Of a stretch of DNA of 64,000 bases, positions 1 to 12,270 are shown one piece after another; position 1 is the first letter of the stretch, and every line of letters begins with the position of its first letter. Origin of the DNA: Ahaetulla prasina. Lineage: Eukaryota > Chordata > Lepidosauria > Squamata > Colubridae. The stretch is from NCBI RefSeq assembly GCF_028640845.1, contig NC_080546.1, positions 29,967,020 to 30,031,019 on the forward strand, written 5' to 3'. Position numbers and translations under genes: made by a program. The notes beneath the pieces were generated by a model. It was given only the letters and a program-made list of their open reading frames with translations, made no database searches and was not told the DNA's origin.

Positions 1-310
1 TTCATAGGCAAGAGCTAATTTTATACTATGAAAAGCAAAAGAATAAAAATGTAGAGAAGATGTGAACAAAATATATTAACTTTGACCTGGTGGAAGGAGA
101 GCTGTTGTTACCTTTGGTAAGTAACTAGTTAATCTGCCTCTTTTTTTTTCTTTTTTTGTGTGGACAATTTGTATGCTGGTCTTGGATGTAAGAAGCGGCT
201 GCTGACAGAAGCTAGTGGAAAAGAAAGTGATTTCTACCTTCTGCTTTGAGACTCCTGCTGGCTGAATTGCTGATAGAGCTACTGCTTCTGTATTCAGCAA
301 CTGCTCTTTG
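1..310. other. Unannotated AT-rich DNA
   Basis: No conserved coding, repeat or RNA feature is recognised. Short open frames are present on both strands but show no family resemblance. Confidence 0.5.
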
Positions 311-318
311 TCTTGGCT

Positions 319-452
319 TTCCTCTTTCCTCTTTCCTCTTTCCTCTTTCCCTTTCCCTTTCCCCCTTCCCTTTCCTTTCCTTTCCTTTCCTTTCCTTTCC
401 TTTCCTTTCCTTTCTTTTCCTTCCCTTCCCTTCCCTTCCCTTCCCTTCCCTT
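319..452. repeat. Polypyrimidine microsatellite (TTTCCTC)n / (TTTCC)n / (TTCCC)n
   Basis: Uninterrupted pyrimidine tract in three successive repeat phases: 7-mers, then TTTCC pentamers, then TTCCC pentamers. The frames crossing it on both strands are low-complexity (Lys/Arg/Glu or Phe/Leu/Ser/Pro) and are not genes. The strand asymmetry makes triplex (H-DNA) formation possible, which is inference. Confidence 0.95.
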
Positions 453-602
453 AGTACAGCAAGGACAAACACTCCTTAAAATTGTATATGCAGACCTTCA
501 CAGTTTTCTCATGAGAGAGTGTACCCTCTTCATTCAGCAAAAGAAGTTAGGCTCCATTAATTCAATGTATTCTGAATGAGGATTCCACAGTCATTGTGAT
601 TT

Positions 603-827
603 ATATTCTGTATCTCAGAAAATAAGACCCAACTGGAAAATAAGCCCTAGCATGATTTTTCAGGATGCTTGTAATATAAGCCCTACCCCAAAAATAAGCC
701 CCAGTTAAGATTATCAGCCAGACGGATGCAATTAGTATCCCCAAAATAAGACCTAACCAGAAAATAAGTCCTAATGCAATTTTTGAAGCAAAAATATAAG
801 ACCCGGTCATATTTTCAGGGAAACACG
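603..827. mobile_element. Non-autonomous DNA element (AAAATAAGAC-type MITE)
   Basis: The left end carries CAGAAAATAAGAC and the right end carries the inverted form GTCATATTTTCAGGGAAACAC. The interior repeats AAAATAAGCCC-like motifs. A second member lies at 45839-45990. The structure is that of a short inverted-terminal-repeat element with no coding capacity; the superfamily cannot be assigned from sequence alone. Confidence 0.65.
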
Positions 828-1754
828 GGTAATATAGCTATTATTTACACATACATCTTCTGATCCCTGATTATCATGATGCAGAAGTTTGTTGCTATGA
901 TTTAGACCTTCTAATATCTCATGTTCCAAATAGGCACTTTAATTGGATCTTCCAATTTTCTTTCATGCTGCATTGCAGGAATAGCAAACACCTTAGTACC
1001 CGGTGTTGATTTTATTTTGAAGCATCGGTGAGTGAAAACTGAAGATGAATAAGGGACAAATGATCAGATTCCTTCATCTTTAATTATAGTTCATTAGAGG
1101 TTAAGTAACCTGTCAAACCTCATCTGTCCAATGTAGAGAGCCAAGTCAGGGGAAACCATGCTAACATTTTTAACACGGTTGAAAGATTGTATAATGTGCA
1201 TTGTCATAGAAAGAGGCAACAGGTGTCAACCAGATGGTAATGTAGACAGCCAAATAGGCTAATTTGTGGTTAGCAGGGAAGAGGAAGCACATCATGTCGG
1301 TCTGAGATCATATGACCCAAGAGATACAATATTAGGTTATCTAGGAAAGATAAACTGTTCTTCATAAGCAACTATTTAGGACCTAAGATTTTCAGTGTAA
1401 AAAAAATAAATGAACCTACTCTCCAAAGGAGCAGATCAAGAGCTTCAAGAGCTAGGATCTTGTGCTTCTTTTCAAAACCAGCTGTAGAAATCCAAGTGAA
1501 GTTACAGATGGAGAAACTCAAGAATTATGAGGAATCCTTTGAACTGTCTCTGTTTTAATAAAAATTCTTTAGGACCAGGGATTGAGGAGAAAATCATATT
1601 TATACAAGAATTGTGTTTATTTGAGTTCACAAAAATTTGTTAACTTTCCCTTGTGCTTATATTACTCAGGTGCCACAACCTTTTATCTATCTAGAAAGGA
1701 AAGTCTACAAAATGTCAAAAGCAAGAAGCCAGAGGCAAGCTTTACGGCGAAGGT
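828..1754. other. Unannotated DNA
   Basis: No repeat family, exon or RNA feature recognised. Ordinary AT-rich composition. Confidence 0.5.
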
Positions 1755-3222
1755 TGTAGAGAGTATGGTGGCATATCAGTTTCCCTTACACCTGGATGAA
1801 ACTGTCTATCTAGACCCGTTCCAGTCCGGTTTCCGGCCCGGTTACAGCACTGAGACGGCTTTGGTCGCGTTGGTGGATGACCTCTGGAGGGCCAGGGATA
1901 GGGGTTGTTCCTCTGCCCTGGTCCTATTAGACCTCTCAGCGGCTTTTGATACCATCGACCATGGTATCCTGCTGCGCCGGTTGGAGGGATTGGGAGTGGG
2001 AGGCACCGTTTATCGGTGGTTCTACTCCTATCTCTCCGATCGGTCGCAGACGGTGTTGACGGGGGGGCAGAGGTCGGCTCCGAGGCACCTCACTTGTGGG
2101 GTGCCGCAGGGTCGATTCTCTCGCCTCTTGTTCAACATCTATATGAAGCCGCTGGGTGAGATCATCAGTGGCTTCGTGTGAGGTACCAGCTGTACGCTGA
2201 TGACACCCAGCTGTACTTTTCCACACCGGCCACCCCAATGAAGCTATCAAGTGCTGTCCCGTGTCTGGAAGCCGACGGGTCTGGATGGGGAGAAACAGGC
2301 TCAGGCTCAATCCTCCAAGACAGAGTGGCTGTGGATGCCGGCATCCCGGTACAGTCAGCTGCAGCCGCGGCTGACTGTTGGGGCGAGTCATTGGCCCCAA
2401 TGGAGAGGGTGTGCAACTTGGGCGCCCTCCTGATGAACGGCTGTCCTTTGAAGATCATTTGGCGGCCGTCTCCAGGAGAGCTTTTACCAGGTTCGCTTGG
2501 TGCGCCAGTTGCGCCTTTCTAGACCGGGATGCCCTATGCACGGTCACCACGCCTCGTGACGCCTCGCCTAGATTACTGCAATGCTCTCTACATGGGGCTC
2601 CCTTGAAGGGCATCCGAGACTGCAGTTAGTCCAGAATGCGGCTGCGCTGGTGATAGAAGGAGCCCCTCGTGGCTCCCGGTGACACCTATCCTGCGCAGAC
2701 TGCACTGGCTACCTGTGGCCTTCCGCGTGCGCTTCAAGGTGTTGGTGATCACCTTTAAAGCGCTCCATGGCATAGGGCCGGGCTATTTACGGGACCGCCT
2801 TCTGCTACCGAATACCTCTCACCGACCCGTGCGCTCTCACAGAGAGGGACTCCTCAGGGTGCCGTCAGCTAGGCAGTGTCGTCTGGCGACACCCAGGGGA
2901 AGGGCCTTCTCTGCGGGGGCTCCCGCCCTCTGGAACGAGCTCCCCCCAGGACTTCGCCAACTCTCGGACCTTAGAACCTTCCGTCGTGAACTTAAAACAC
3001 ACTTATTCAGGTGCGCAGGACTGGATTAGATTTTTTAGCTTTTAAATTTTAAATTTTAAATTTTATACTGATTTTAATTGGTTTTATTATTTTTAGTTCA
3101 ATTGGCCGGCTAAATATTTCATTTTAAAATTATTTTAAATTCATTGTCTATCTATGTATTTTAATATGGCTGTACACCGCCCTGAGTCCTTCGGGAGAAG
3201 GGCGGTCTAGAAATTTGATTAA

Positions 3223-3261
<39 letters not shown>

Positions 3262-3263
3262 AT
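1755..3263 (+). mobile_element. L2-clade LINE, 5'-truncated and decayed
   Basis: Encodes pieces of a non-LTR reverse transcriptase, the enzyme that copies the element RNA into DNA at the target site. Visible in order: DPFQSGFRPGYSTETALVAL (about 1815-1875), LDLSAAFDTIDHGIL (about 1930-1970), GVPQG (about 2100), the active-site YADD at 2193-2204, and the L2-type C-terminal region with LHWLPV...FKVLVITFKALHG and WNELPPGLRQL. Single-base indels near 2110-2180 break the frame, and sequence between YADD and the thumb region is missing. The 3' UTR at about 3030-3218 ends with CCGCCCTGAGTCCTTCGGG and an (AAAT)n tail. Related copies at 25681-26411 and 38116-39100. Not functional. Confidence 0.9.
3219..3263. 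repeat. (AAAT)n tail of the L2 element
   Basis: AAATAAAT repeats directly following the L2 3' end; the 3' tail of the retrotransposon. Confidence 0.9.
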
Positions 3264-6200
3264 ATTCCTCTCAAGTACTCCTGATTTATTTTAATACTAA
3301 CATCTTCCTCTAGTTGCCTATCTAGCTAATAGCACCATTCATTCCTATTTTTTTTCTACTTAGTCACTGAACCATTTACATCAAATTTCATTTTCCTTTT
3401 TCCTCAAACAGCTCTTTTTAAAAATAGTGTTCTGAATAACTCATTTTTTTTCTTTACAATATATTTATTTCTAAGGCTGCATTAAAAAAAATCGACAAGG
3501 TCAATGTCCTAGCCACTAGATGACTGATTTCCCTGTCCCAACTCCTAATCTTTGATCTGAATAAAGTTTTGCAACTACTCTCACATCCTAACCCAAAAGG
3601 AAATTAAAATCAGACCTTGAGATAAACTAAAACAAAAAATTGCTTCCTCTGTTAATGGAAGTCTCTAATTTCACATTAAGGCTGTTGTTCCCATACATTG
3701 TACCTAGTAAGATGCATATGATCAGGTATAATTCTGGCTACAGTCTGCTATCTGATTCACACAAATCAGTGAACAATGTACTGTGAAGGAACTGTCTTGG
3801 GCCTTGCACAATTTTCAGGTATCTCAACAAATTTACCAAGATTTTGTTCTTATTTAGAAAAATAGACCTAGTTCTATAGACAATTACTTGACTCACCATT
3901 GGGACATGGTTATGAGTAAATGTAGGCTGCATCAGAATAAATAGAAGGAAAAATTAAACCTATTAGCTATTTTTTTCTTGATTATAAGCTTTAATTAATG
4001 TATAAAAAGATATTGTCTGATGTGATGATTTTAATTTTTACTTCAATTAAGTATAGAGACTCGTCATTTAAATGCTTGGATAGCTTTGTAAACTTTAAGC
4101 CTATTACAGCACATAATACAACAACTTTATATACAGATTGCCCCTAAATTACACCTTGATTTAACGACTAAGACAAGCTGGTATGCAAGAGCAGTTGCTG
4201 TTGATCTTTTCTACTAATTTTGGATTAATTGTGATCTACAGCACTGCGTAAACATGCTAACCTAGTGCTTCAACTTCAGCACAGCTAAACATTAATCCTT
4301 CTTAATGCTGTAAGTCAACTTTTAGTCCTTAGCAGAATTTACCTTAATCTCTGGCTAGGAAATGGATTTATTTACAAAACATAATCCCAAACTCCAGAAT
4401 CTTAATGAAAATGTTCAGAAGCAGTAATCTTTCAGCGGTACATGATATGTAGTATTCCACACAGCTAAAACATTTCTAGTATTTTCTAGAAGACATTTTA
4501 TTTCTGTATAGACATTTGCTAAATAGTATTTTTTCTGGGAAGAATTTTCATAATATTAATAATTAGATTTTGAAGCAGTTTTTTGCAATATTCTGATGAA
4601 TGGTGATACAAAAAAGGCTAAATAATGTTTCTGTATATATCTATAATAATACAGTAAAATATGCAAATCTGTAACATTAAAAAAAACATAGTTGGAAAAA
4701 TAAGTTGAAAGGACGGAAACGAAAACATTATTTTGGAAGGAAAGATTAGATGTACGTTTAATAAATGTAATCAAGTTCCTGGTCATCTGTAAATCCTTGT
4801 TTGTTGCTTAGAGTTAAATATTTGTGTGTATATGCTGTATTTTCTGGGTATATGTGTGACTATTATATATTTTCTATGTATTATGCTGACATGATTTCTC
4901 AGGATGTTTGCAGATACAGATCTAGCTAGGGCAGCTTAATATGTTTGATAGCTGTAAATCCTTAAGCAATGTACTAGATGCTTTACCAAGTGCAGAGTGA
5001 GCAGTCAGGGTCTTTTTATAGAGGATAGTTATTGAGCTAGCATAATTTGCTATGTTGCATCTTTATTAACTCCTGAACATCTCCTGTTTACAAGTACAGC
5101 TTCATCTGTGACTGTAGTTGGAAGTAATTTGATTCTCTTATAGGTGTGAAAGCTCCATACGAAATTATTCATGCAGCCAAATGTAAGGCAATGCGTAAAC
5201 ATGTTTGTTTTTAAAATTCTAATACTTGTTACCAGCAGACAGTCACTTGAATGAGCTCTCTGGACAGCTTTTCTTTTGTTTCAGGAAAAGGAAATTACAT
5301 TTTTTTTGTCTCTTGCTCTTTCTCCACCTTTCTCTGACTTACTCTGAACTGCTCAAAGAAACATGAAGATGTTATATGGATAAGGCCAAATTTATGTCAA
5401 AATTCCAGAGCTTAACAATAATTGTGGTCTATTCTGTGAAAGGTTATGCCTTTAAACAGAACAGCACTATTGGCTATGATAAATTTGCCAAGCTTAGTTT
5501 AGTGGAAGCATATATAATATGGTGGATAAAGGAAAGTGACATCTTGAGGTAAAGAGACAGATGTAAAAGCCTGATCTATTGTTCACTCAAAAGGCTTTAA
5601 GTCAGTCTCTCAAGTTTCCCCCCCACAAATGTACATGGTTGATTGCAACACGGAGGGCTAAATATGTGAACCTGGATTTTGCTCAGTTTCTAATTTTCTA
5701 GTTCATTCTATTCTGTTTTATATGACATTTAATCTAACAGTGCTTTTGAAGAGTTCAAGAAAAAAATCTATATGTATTTCCATATATGTATTTCTTCTAA
5801 TAGAAATATCTTTCCCAAACAATTTGCCATAACATGCTACATTTTTGCACTGCTATTTCAGTAATGTATACATTTTCTTCATCTCCAGTTTTCGTTTAGA
5901 AGTTTGCACTGTAAATTCCCTATTCTTCTTAAGTGCTTGGACTTTTATTGTTTACAAGATATTTGACGATTGTAAATGAGTTTATTGTTTCTCCTGTAAG
6001 CCATGTTTGTTTTGTGCCTTCTTTTATTGGTACTTATGTGAAATAATCACATGGCCTTTTATTTGCATGCAATTTTAGAAAAAATATTACGGTAAATTAT
6101 AAAATTTGGATCCAGATTGTCATTATTTCTTTCACATTGTAAGAAAAACTAGGAATCCAACCACATAAAGCCTTAGGTGCAGCAATCCAAATATTTCTGT

Positions 6201-6640
6201 TGAGTTATATAATATTTAATGTCATGTAGTTTAATGAAAAGGACATTATTAATAGGAAATTCCCATAGTCACTCTGTTTGTATGGTATAGTCATATTGCA
6301 TTAGATTTGGTTTTTGCTTTCCCTGTATTGTCTTGGTTCCATTTAGTTTCTAATGTAGAATTCACAAGCTAAACGCAATCCCTACTCCTCAAATTCTGGA
6401 ATCTTGTTATCAATCAAATGTAACTGTGATAAACTATAAACTATAAAAAACACACAATCATTTATATTATATGCTATGTGAAAAATATATTTTAGCTTTA
6501 TTTCAAAAAATTTAATTTTCAAGTATTTAGGGAAAAGTAGAAAAAATCACTTGTTCCCAAGTTTCAGTGGAAATATAATTTTATTGATTTATTGTTTATC
6601 TTGACATTATTTGAGTTCAGAAATACAAACAGCACTTTCA
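3264..6640. other. Unannotated AT-rich unique-looking DNA
   Basis: About 3.4 kb without a recognisable repeat, exon or RNA. Open frames on either strand are short and biased to Phe/Ile/Lys/Asn as expected from AT-rich chance frames. Only homopolymer runs stand out. Confidence 0.5.
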
Positions 6641-6663
6641 AATGATGTCATTCCAGGTCTGGA

Positions 6664-6935
6664 AAAAATTTTTTTTTTTAAATTTGCATTTATATCCCGC
6701 CCTTCTCCAAAGACTCAGGGCGGCTTACATTATGTCAAGCAATAGTCTTCATCCATTTGTATATTATATACAAAGTCAACTTATTGCCTCCAACAGTCTG
6801 GGTCCTCATTTTACCTACCTTATAAAGGATGGAAGCCTGAGTCAACCTTGGGCCTGGTGGAGCTTGAACCTGCAGTAATTGCAAGCAGCTGCTGTTAATA
6901 ACAGACTGTCTTACCAGCCTGAGTCACAGAGGCCC
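6664..6935 (-). mobile_element. tRNA-derived SINE with L2-like 3' tail
   Basis: Read on the minus strand it starts with a degenerate tRNA-like head (box-B-like GCAGGTTCAAGCTCC), a body including AGGTAGGTAAAATGAGGACC, and a tail reading AAGCCGCCCTGAGTCTTTGG...AGAAGGGCGGG before a poly(A)-like end (T run at 6664-6680 on +). The tail closely resembles the L2 3' end at 3170-3215, suggesting mobilisation by L2. The same family is at 32975-33247. RNA polymerase III would transcribe an intact copy; this one is degenerate. It is followed by AT-simple (TTAA/ATTAA)n DNA to about 6975. Confidence 0.85.
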
Positions 6936-6975
6936 CTTTAATTAAATTAATTAATTAAATAAATTAATTAAAATT

Positions 6976-7623
6976 AAAACCCAATAGGATTTCTGTGTAT
7001 ATGTTCATGGGCATACAAACATAGCTTTCCTAGATGCATGGTTTGGTGCTTGAATTCCTTGAATTCGTATTGAAAAAAGCACAATTGCATGTTAGCTCTT
7101 CTGTTTACTTGCTCTGAAATAGATTAGGTTCCCTAACTGAACATGAATCTTTCACATTTTTTAAAAGTATTTTAGAAAATGCTTGGAATTCTTGAAGCAA
7201 GCTGAAATTAGTTAGAGTTGCTTAAAACATTCTGCAAACAATTCAGTCTTAGTCTACAGTCTGATCAACACAAAGAATGGCCATCTCCTGGCTACAGTCA
7301 CACAATGACTTTCGCACAAATTACAAATCACAACAATGGAAGCATCTTTTAGAAAAACAACTTTTTGCAGTATGCGATTAAGTCATAATTTTTCTATGAA
7401 GAATTTCAGTTATATGACAGTCTCAGAAGCACACTGGAAATTGCCAAAATCAATATTTTACTGATTTTGAATGGGTACCATTTTTAAAATGCTGAAGTTA
7501 TACAATAAGTGAATTAATCTTTTGTGATGGGTGTAAGCTATTATGAACAACAAAAAAATTAATTAATAACCATCAGTTAACAACTAAAAGCCACACGCAA
7601 CCAGGCATCACATAAATACTACG
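6976..7623. other. Unannotated AT-rich DNA
   Basis: No recognisable feature. Confidence 0.5.
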
Positions 7624-7631
7624 CATAGAAC

Positions 7632-7763
7632 CAGTGGTGGGATTCAGCCAGTTCACACCACTTTGGGACAACTGATTGTTAACTTTCTGAGCAGTTTGGC
7701 AAACTGGTTGTTGGAAGAAACCATTAGAGAACCGGTTGTTAAATTATTTGAATTCCATCACTG
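7632..7763. mobile_element. hAT-like MITE (GTGGGATTC family), 132 bp
   Basis: Begins CAGTGGTGGGATTC and ends GAATTCCATCACTG. Flanked by 8-bp near-identical repeats (CATAGAAC at 7624-7631, GATAGAAC at 7764-7771), as expected of hAT transposition. Interior consists of repeated ACTGGTTGTT / ACCGGTTGTTAA motifs with no coding capacity. Confidence 0.85.
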
Positions 7764-7771
7764 GATAGAAC

Positions 7772-9119
7772 AGTCCAGTACGCACATTCTGGAGAGTTAG
7801 AAGTTCCCTGAAGATGGGCTGCGCGCGAGTCTGAAAGCTTGGAAAATTAAACCTCTGGTTCCAGTGACTGACTCAAATTGGATCCTGAAACATTATCCGG
7901 GGACAAGTATATTTGCCTTCATTTGTGAAAGAAAATAAAGAATGACACTGCACATTTTATGGAACAGAAGTGCTTCTGTTTCACCTGCCAAGATTGTTGT
8001 AAAAAATTACCGTGGCTGAAGACATTTTTTAAGAGTGCACAATGCTATATCTTGTGTCTTATGATATATCTTGTTTCTTATTTTTGTCATGCTGTTATCT
8101 TTTTTTAAAAAATAGTCTTCTTACACTCTGTCAATAAAGCTGTTCTGTGTGTCTACTTCATAGTTTCTATATCTTGGAAACTGAAGTAACTACAACAATC
8201 TTTCAGGTAAATAGGCCATCATATGATTGATTGTCATATATTGAATATTTTCTCCGCTTTTATTAAATTGAAGGTGGCATAATTTATTAAATTGAAGGTG
8301 GCATAAGTGAAGTATCTTATACTATTATAAAACACTATTTTTCCCACTCCCATTACTCCACTTATTTGTGATGTGGAACATTCTGCATTCCAAGTGGACC
8401 TTAATTTTCAGGTTGGGTTTTCAGTTTGACTTTTCTTTTTGAAAATTTGAACCCAGTATCACTGGCCTTTCAGGATCTCATTACCTGTTGGCCACCAAGG
8501 GGCAGTAGAGAGTAGACTGACCTGAAAAGGTTACTCTGCCTTCTGTTTTTAAGAGATCTCTAATCTGAAGTCACTTCCTCCTGCCCTTTCTCCCAGGAAT
8601 ACAAATACAGAACAGTTTTATCCTTCTTCTAGTAGATGAGCTTTACCTATCTCTACAATGTATTTCATATAAATAAGTTTTTATACTTATTGATAAGTTA
8701 TAATATCTGCTTTACAAATTCTTGGTCAGATTAAATTCCTGCCCTAAAAAATGCAAATACAGAAAACTTCAATTTCCAACATATATTTCAATAAAGCAAC
8801 AAACTTGTTCTTATTTAAGCTAATCATATTTTGTGGAAGAACATAGAAAGAAGAAGGAAGATCTTGGAAATATTTATAGCCATCTTTGAAGATCCCATTC
8901 TAGTGTTGATCCTGACTACTAACATTTTCCTTCCTATGAGACAACTAATAAGAAAATGATTGCCATGTGAATGTCTTGAGAAACATATGATAACTAAATG
9001 AAGGAAGTGGAAGAACACTTTTACTGGTTACTTAAGTATTTTTTAATGCTCTGAAATGTCTTTTCATTGCTGAGCATACATCTGGAGGGAAAGCTGGAAC
9101 CTTAGCAAGGTTTCTATTC
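7772..9119. other. Mostly unannotated DNA with a short tandem repeat
   Basis: No exon or repeat family recognised. Two direct copies of a unit of about 22 bp (core ATTAAATTGAAGGTGGCATAA) sit at about 8263-8306. A CTCF-like motif at 8492-8505 is listed separately. Confidence 0.5.
8492..8505 (+). promoter_or_regulatory. CTCF-like core motif (candidate)
   Basis: CCACCAAGGGGCAG agrees with the CTCF core consensus CCASYAGRKGGCRS at 13 of 14 positions. CTCF is the vertebrate insulator and loop-anchor protein. Motif match only; a chance match or a relic of an old repeat is possible. Confidence 0.35.
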
Positions 9120-9127
9120 TTCTAAGA

Positions 9128-9462
9128 CAGTGGTGGGATTCAACTGGTTCGTACCACTTTGGCCGAACCAGTTGTTAAATTGCTGGCTGGCCCCTCCCCT
9201 CCCCTTCTAGAAGCCCCTCCCTCGCACCCCATTTTGGCTCTCAGGTAAGTGCAGGGAGGCTTACTAGGCCTACTAGGCCCAAACTGGGGCACGGAGGGGC
9301 TGCAGCACAGCCCCCCCATGGCCCGTTTTTTTCTCCCAGGAGGCTGCAGGAAGCCTAGTGGTGCCTGCCACACACCCCTGGCCACGCCCACCATGGTCAC
9401 GCCCACCCAGCTGGTCATTAGAGCAGAGAACCAGTTGTTAAATTATTTGAATCCCTCCACTG
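9128..9462. mobile_element. hAT-like MITE (GTGGGATTC family), 335 bp
   Basis: Termini CAGTGGTGGGATTC and GAATCCCTCCACTG, flanked by TTCTAAGA (9120-9127) and CTCTAAGA (9463-9470), a 7/8 target duplication. The interior is GC-rich; its open frames of about 91 residues on both strands are non-coding shadows. Confidence 0.88.
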
Positions 9463-9470
9463 CTCTAAGA

Positions 9471-10067
9471 GTGTTGTTGTCTTTTGCATCTTTATCTATT
9501 CCAAGAAAAACAAAACAAAAGTGAGCTGTTCCGCCTATTTATTGACTTTTTATAATGCTTACAAGTTGAAATTTATACTTTAAGAAGTTCATTGATAACT
9601 TATAGTAAGGAAAACCAAATAAGAGTCTTGGCTATTGTATAATATTGTTCATTTTATTAGATGCATAAAATTTAATCCTAAGTATGCATATACCGAGCAC
9701 ATGGGATAAAAAACTTGAGAATTTAGGTAACATATGAGGGTGGAATATGGTAAAAGGAGAATGAGTGAAAATTCCTATTAATCAAAACATAAATTGGGTA
9801 GGAGACCGACATCTTTGCACTGAAAAGCAAACATTTGTAGTGTGGTTGGGAAATCTAACCTATTGCTGATCATTTATCACAATTTAAAGTATACCAGAGA
9901 ATTGATGGTGAAGTATACGAGTTCTGTTTTCAAAATTGTGTCATTTATTCGGTGGCATAGAAATTAGCCAGATTGTTCAACATGAAGTATAACAAGAAGA
10001 TTATGCCAAATTGAAGAAGCATGTTTTCTTGCAAGTGACATTATTTGCTCCTGCAAAAATATTGTGT
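9471..10067. other. Unannotated AT-rich DNA
   Basis: No recognisable feature. Confidence 0.5.
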
Positions 10068-10128
10068 TGTGAGCCACCCAGAGCTAATCTGAAATTGGGC
10101 ACCACCCAAATTAAATAAATAAATGAAG
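10068..10128 (+). mobile_element. L2-like LINE 3' tail remnant
   Basis: GTGAGCCACCCAGAGC...GGGCACCACCC followed by AAATAAATAAAT resembles a diverged L2 3' terminus and tail. Too short to assign firmly. Confidence 0.5.
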
Positions 10129-10989
10129 GAAAATAGACATATAAGTGGCATTCTGTTTGTTTTTCTTTTGGCTCTATTTTTCAGTAGATGATGTCTCGTA
10201 AATTCCTATGGTCCTGACAGATTATAACAGTACTTTGAGAATGGTGTAATGTTATGCATTAATTGGGTAGGTGTGAGACAGCAGTATGAATTGACATAAT
10301 AACTTAGGACGTAGATGTTAATGATGGATCTTGTAGAGTATAAATATGGGTAGTAGTCAGCTTGCTTCCTATGTAAAGTGATGCTTATACCATTGTTTAG
10401 TTCCCCAATAACATCGAGAAAGTACAAGATAATTAGAGGGTAAACATTACTTAAGTCTTTAAAGAAATTTGTGAGAATGTTTTAGTCCATGAATCCATAT
10501 AATAAAGATGTCATCAGTATATCTAAGCCTTAGATGAGAATTTTAGGGACAAGTGATGAAGTAACAGTTGTAACTCATCCATATGTAAGTATACTGTTTT
10601 GCTATTTTTAATATCCACTGTTGTACCACTGATTGAAAAAAGGTATAGTTTTGCAGATTAAGTTATTTTTGTACAGCGCATTTGAGGCCTTTACTCTTAC
10701 TTAATTTGGTGTTCTAGTTATTTCAGAAGAAACAAACTCTTAAATATTTCCAAACACAGTTTCACAAAAATATTGCTTAATTACTAAGTATATGAAGAAC
10801 ACAACAAAAACTGAAATAAAAAGAAAAAAAGGAAATTAAAGTGGTGGAATTTATTATGCACAATTGAAACCTTTGTGTATTCTGGTTTCATAAAGTTGTC
10901 TACTATTCCATGCCCATGGCAGGATGGCTGTTGAAGTTAACCTCTGCTCTTCATTCCATATCTAGTTTCTCTGGTATAAACCTTTATCT
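10129..10989. other. Unannotated AT-rich DNA
   Basis: No recognisable feature. Confidence 0.5.
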
Positions 10990-11126
10990 TTCTATTACAG
11001 CGTTTTTCAAACTTGGCAACTTTAATATGTGTGGAGTTCAATTTACAGAATTTCTAGCCAGTGTTGCTGGGGAATTGAAGGCCACACATCTTAAATTTGT
11101 CAAGTTTGAAAAACACTATAATAGAA
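10990..11126. mobile_element. Palindromic hAT-like MITE
   Basis: The two halves are inverted copies: CAGCGTTTTTCAAACTTGG at the left and the complement of CCAAGTTTGAAAAACACT-like sequence at the right, each followed inward by an ATGTGTGGA(G)TTCAA-type motif. Half-elements of this family occur at 40655-40715 and 42075-42132. The 8 bp outside each end, TTCTATTA and TAATAGAA, are inverted rather than direct repeats. Confidence 0.75.
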
Positions 11127-11265
11127 GATAAGGGAAGATCTGGATTCTTTTAAATAGTGTTATGTCTATCCTGAACTGAAAGAGTAATTGTCTATTTACT
11201 GGTCAGTGAACCAAAGATGCCCAAATGATGGAATGGTTGATCAAGAGAGAGTACGCCCTTTATTC

Positions 11266-11588
11266 CAGTAGTGGGTTTCAAAAATTTTTACTACTGGTTC
11301 TGTGGGTGTGGCTTGGTGGCCGTGGCTTGGTGGCCGTAGGAGGGGAAGGATACTGTAAAATCTCCACTTCCACCCCACTCTAGGGGAAGGATACTATAAA
11401 ATCTCCATTCCCTCCCCAATCCAGGGGAGGGTTACTCCCCATTTCCTTTCTATCAGCTGGGACTTGGGAGGTAAAGAATAGATAGGGGCAGGGCCAGTCA
11501 GAATTTTTACTATCAGTTCTCTGAACTACTCAAAATTTCCGCTACCGGTTCTCCAGAACTGGTCAGAACCTGCTGAAACCTACCTCTG
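11266..11588. mobile_element. hAT-like MITE (GTGGGATTC family), 323 bp
   Basis: Starts CAGTAGTGGGTTTC, ends GAAACCTACCTCTG, and is flanked by a perfect 8-bp duplication CTTTATTC (11258-11265 and 11589-11596). It contains two monomers of the repeat (GGGGAAGGATACTGTAAAATC-like) that is amplified as a minisatellite, in inverse orientation, in the copy at 13143-13518. Confidence 0.92.
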
Positions 11589-11784
11589 CTTTATTCCTTC
11601 TTCTTCCTTCTCATTACATTTAGTAAAGGTCTTCTCCTGATTTGGGGGAGGAGGATGGTTAGATAAAAGGAGGAGAAAGCATAGAAAAATTGCCCAGAAA
11701 TCAGAATAAGAGAATGAAAGCTAAGAAATAAAAGCAATGAGTGAAAAATCATACTATTATAGAAATAAGATTTATAGAACTAGA

Positions 11785-11910
11785 ATGATGGAAGCTTGAA
11801 TAACCGTTTTTAAGAAAAGATTGGACAAGGATGGCATAAGGACTCCTGCCTCAGGTTACACTAGACTCCAAAGTCCCTTTTAACACTATGATTCTACGAA
11901 AGAACGAATA
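11785..11910 (+). mobile_element. CR1-like LINE 3' end fragment
   Basis: GAAGCTTGAATAACCGTTTT, then AAGAAAAGATTGGACAAGGA, then CTAGACTCCAAAGTCCC and TATGATTCTACG match the usual order of a CR1 C-terminus and 3' UTR (LFKKRLD-like peptide, stop, short UTR, ATTCT-type terminal repeat). Confidence 0.6.
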
Positions 11911-12114
11911 AATGTTGCATAGAATAAGATCTTGGTGGATTGATAATAAAATATTGGTGTACAAGGATAGGGAGCAAATATTTGTCTTATTAATTTGTAG
12001 GCATGCACAATCCTAGAGTTGGAAATGGGACCTCAGTTTAATTTTAAGTCTTTATTTTCATTTAATTATTTATCGGATTAATATCTTGTCTTTCTATTCT
12101 GTAGAGACTCAAGC

Positions 12115-12270
12115 CAAATAACATTGTGGGAGCTTCAGCACTGGAAGCTTTCAAGAAGAGACTGGACTGCCATTTGTCAGAAATGGTCTCCTGCTTGGGC
12201 AGGAGGTTGGAGTAGAGGACCTACAAGATCCCTTCCAACTCTGTTAACCTGTTAAATCTGTTAATTTATT
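12115..12270 (+). mobile_element. CR1-clade LINE 3' end fragment
   Basis: The frame reads ASALEAFKKRLDCHLSEMV, the CR1 ORF2 C-terminus (compare LEIFKKMLDNHLTEMV in the copy at 34700-35525), followed by the UTR motif GGTTGGAGTAGAGGACCTAC and CCCTTCCAACTCTGTTAA. 5'-truncated and inactive. Confidence 0.8.

Noticed and set aside
246..579. Open frames of 77-88 codons in the pyrimidine tract
   Set aside because: Low-complexity translation of a microsatellite in several frames at once.
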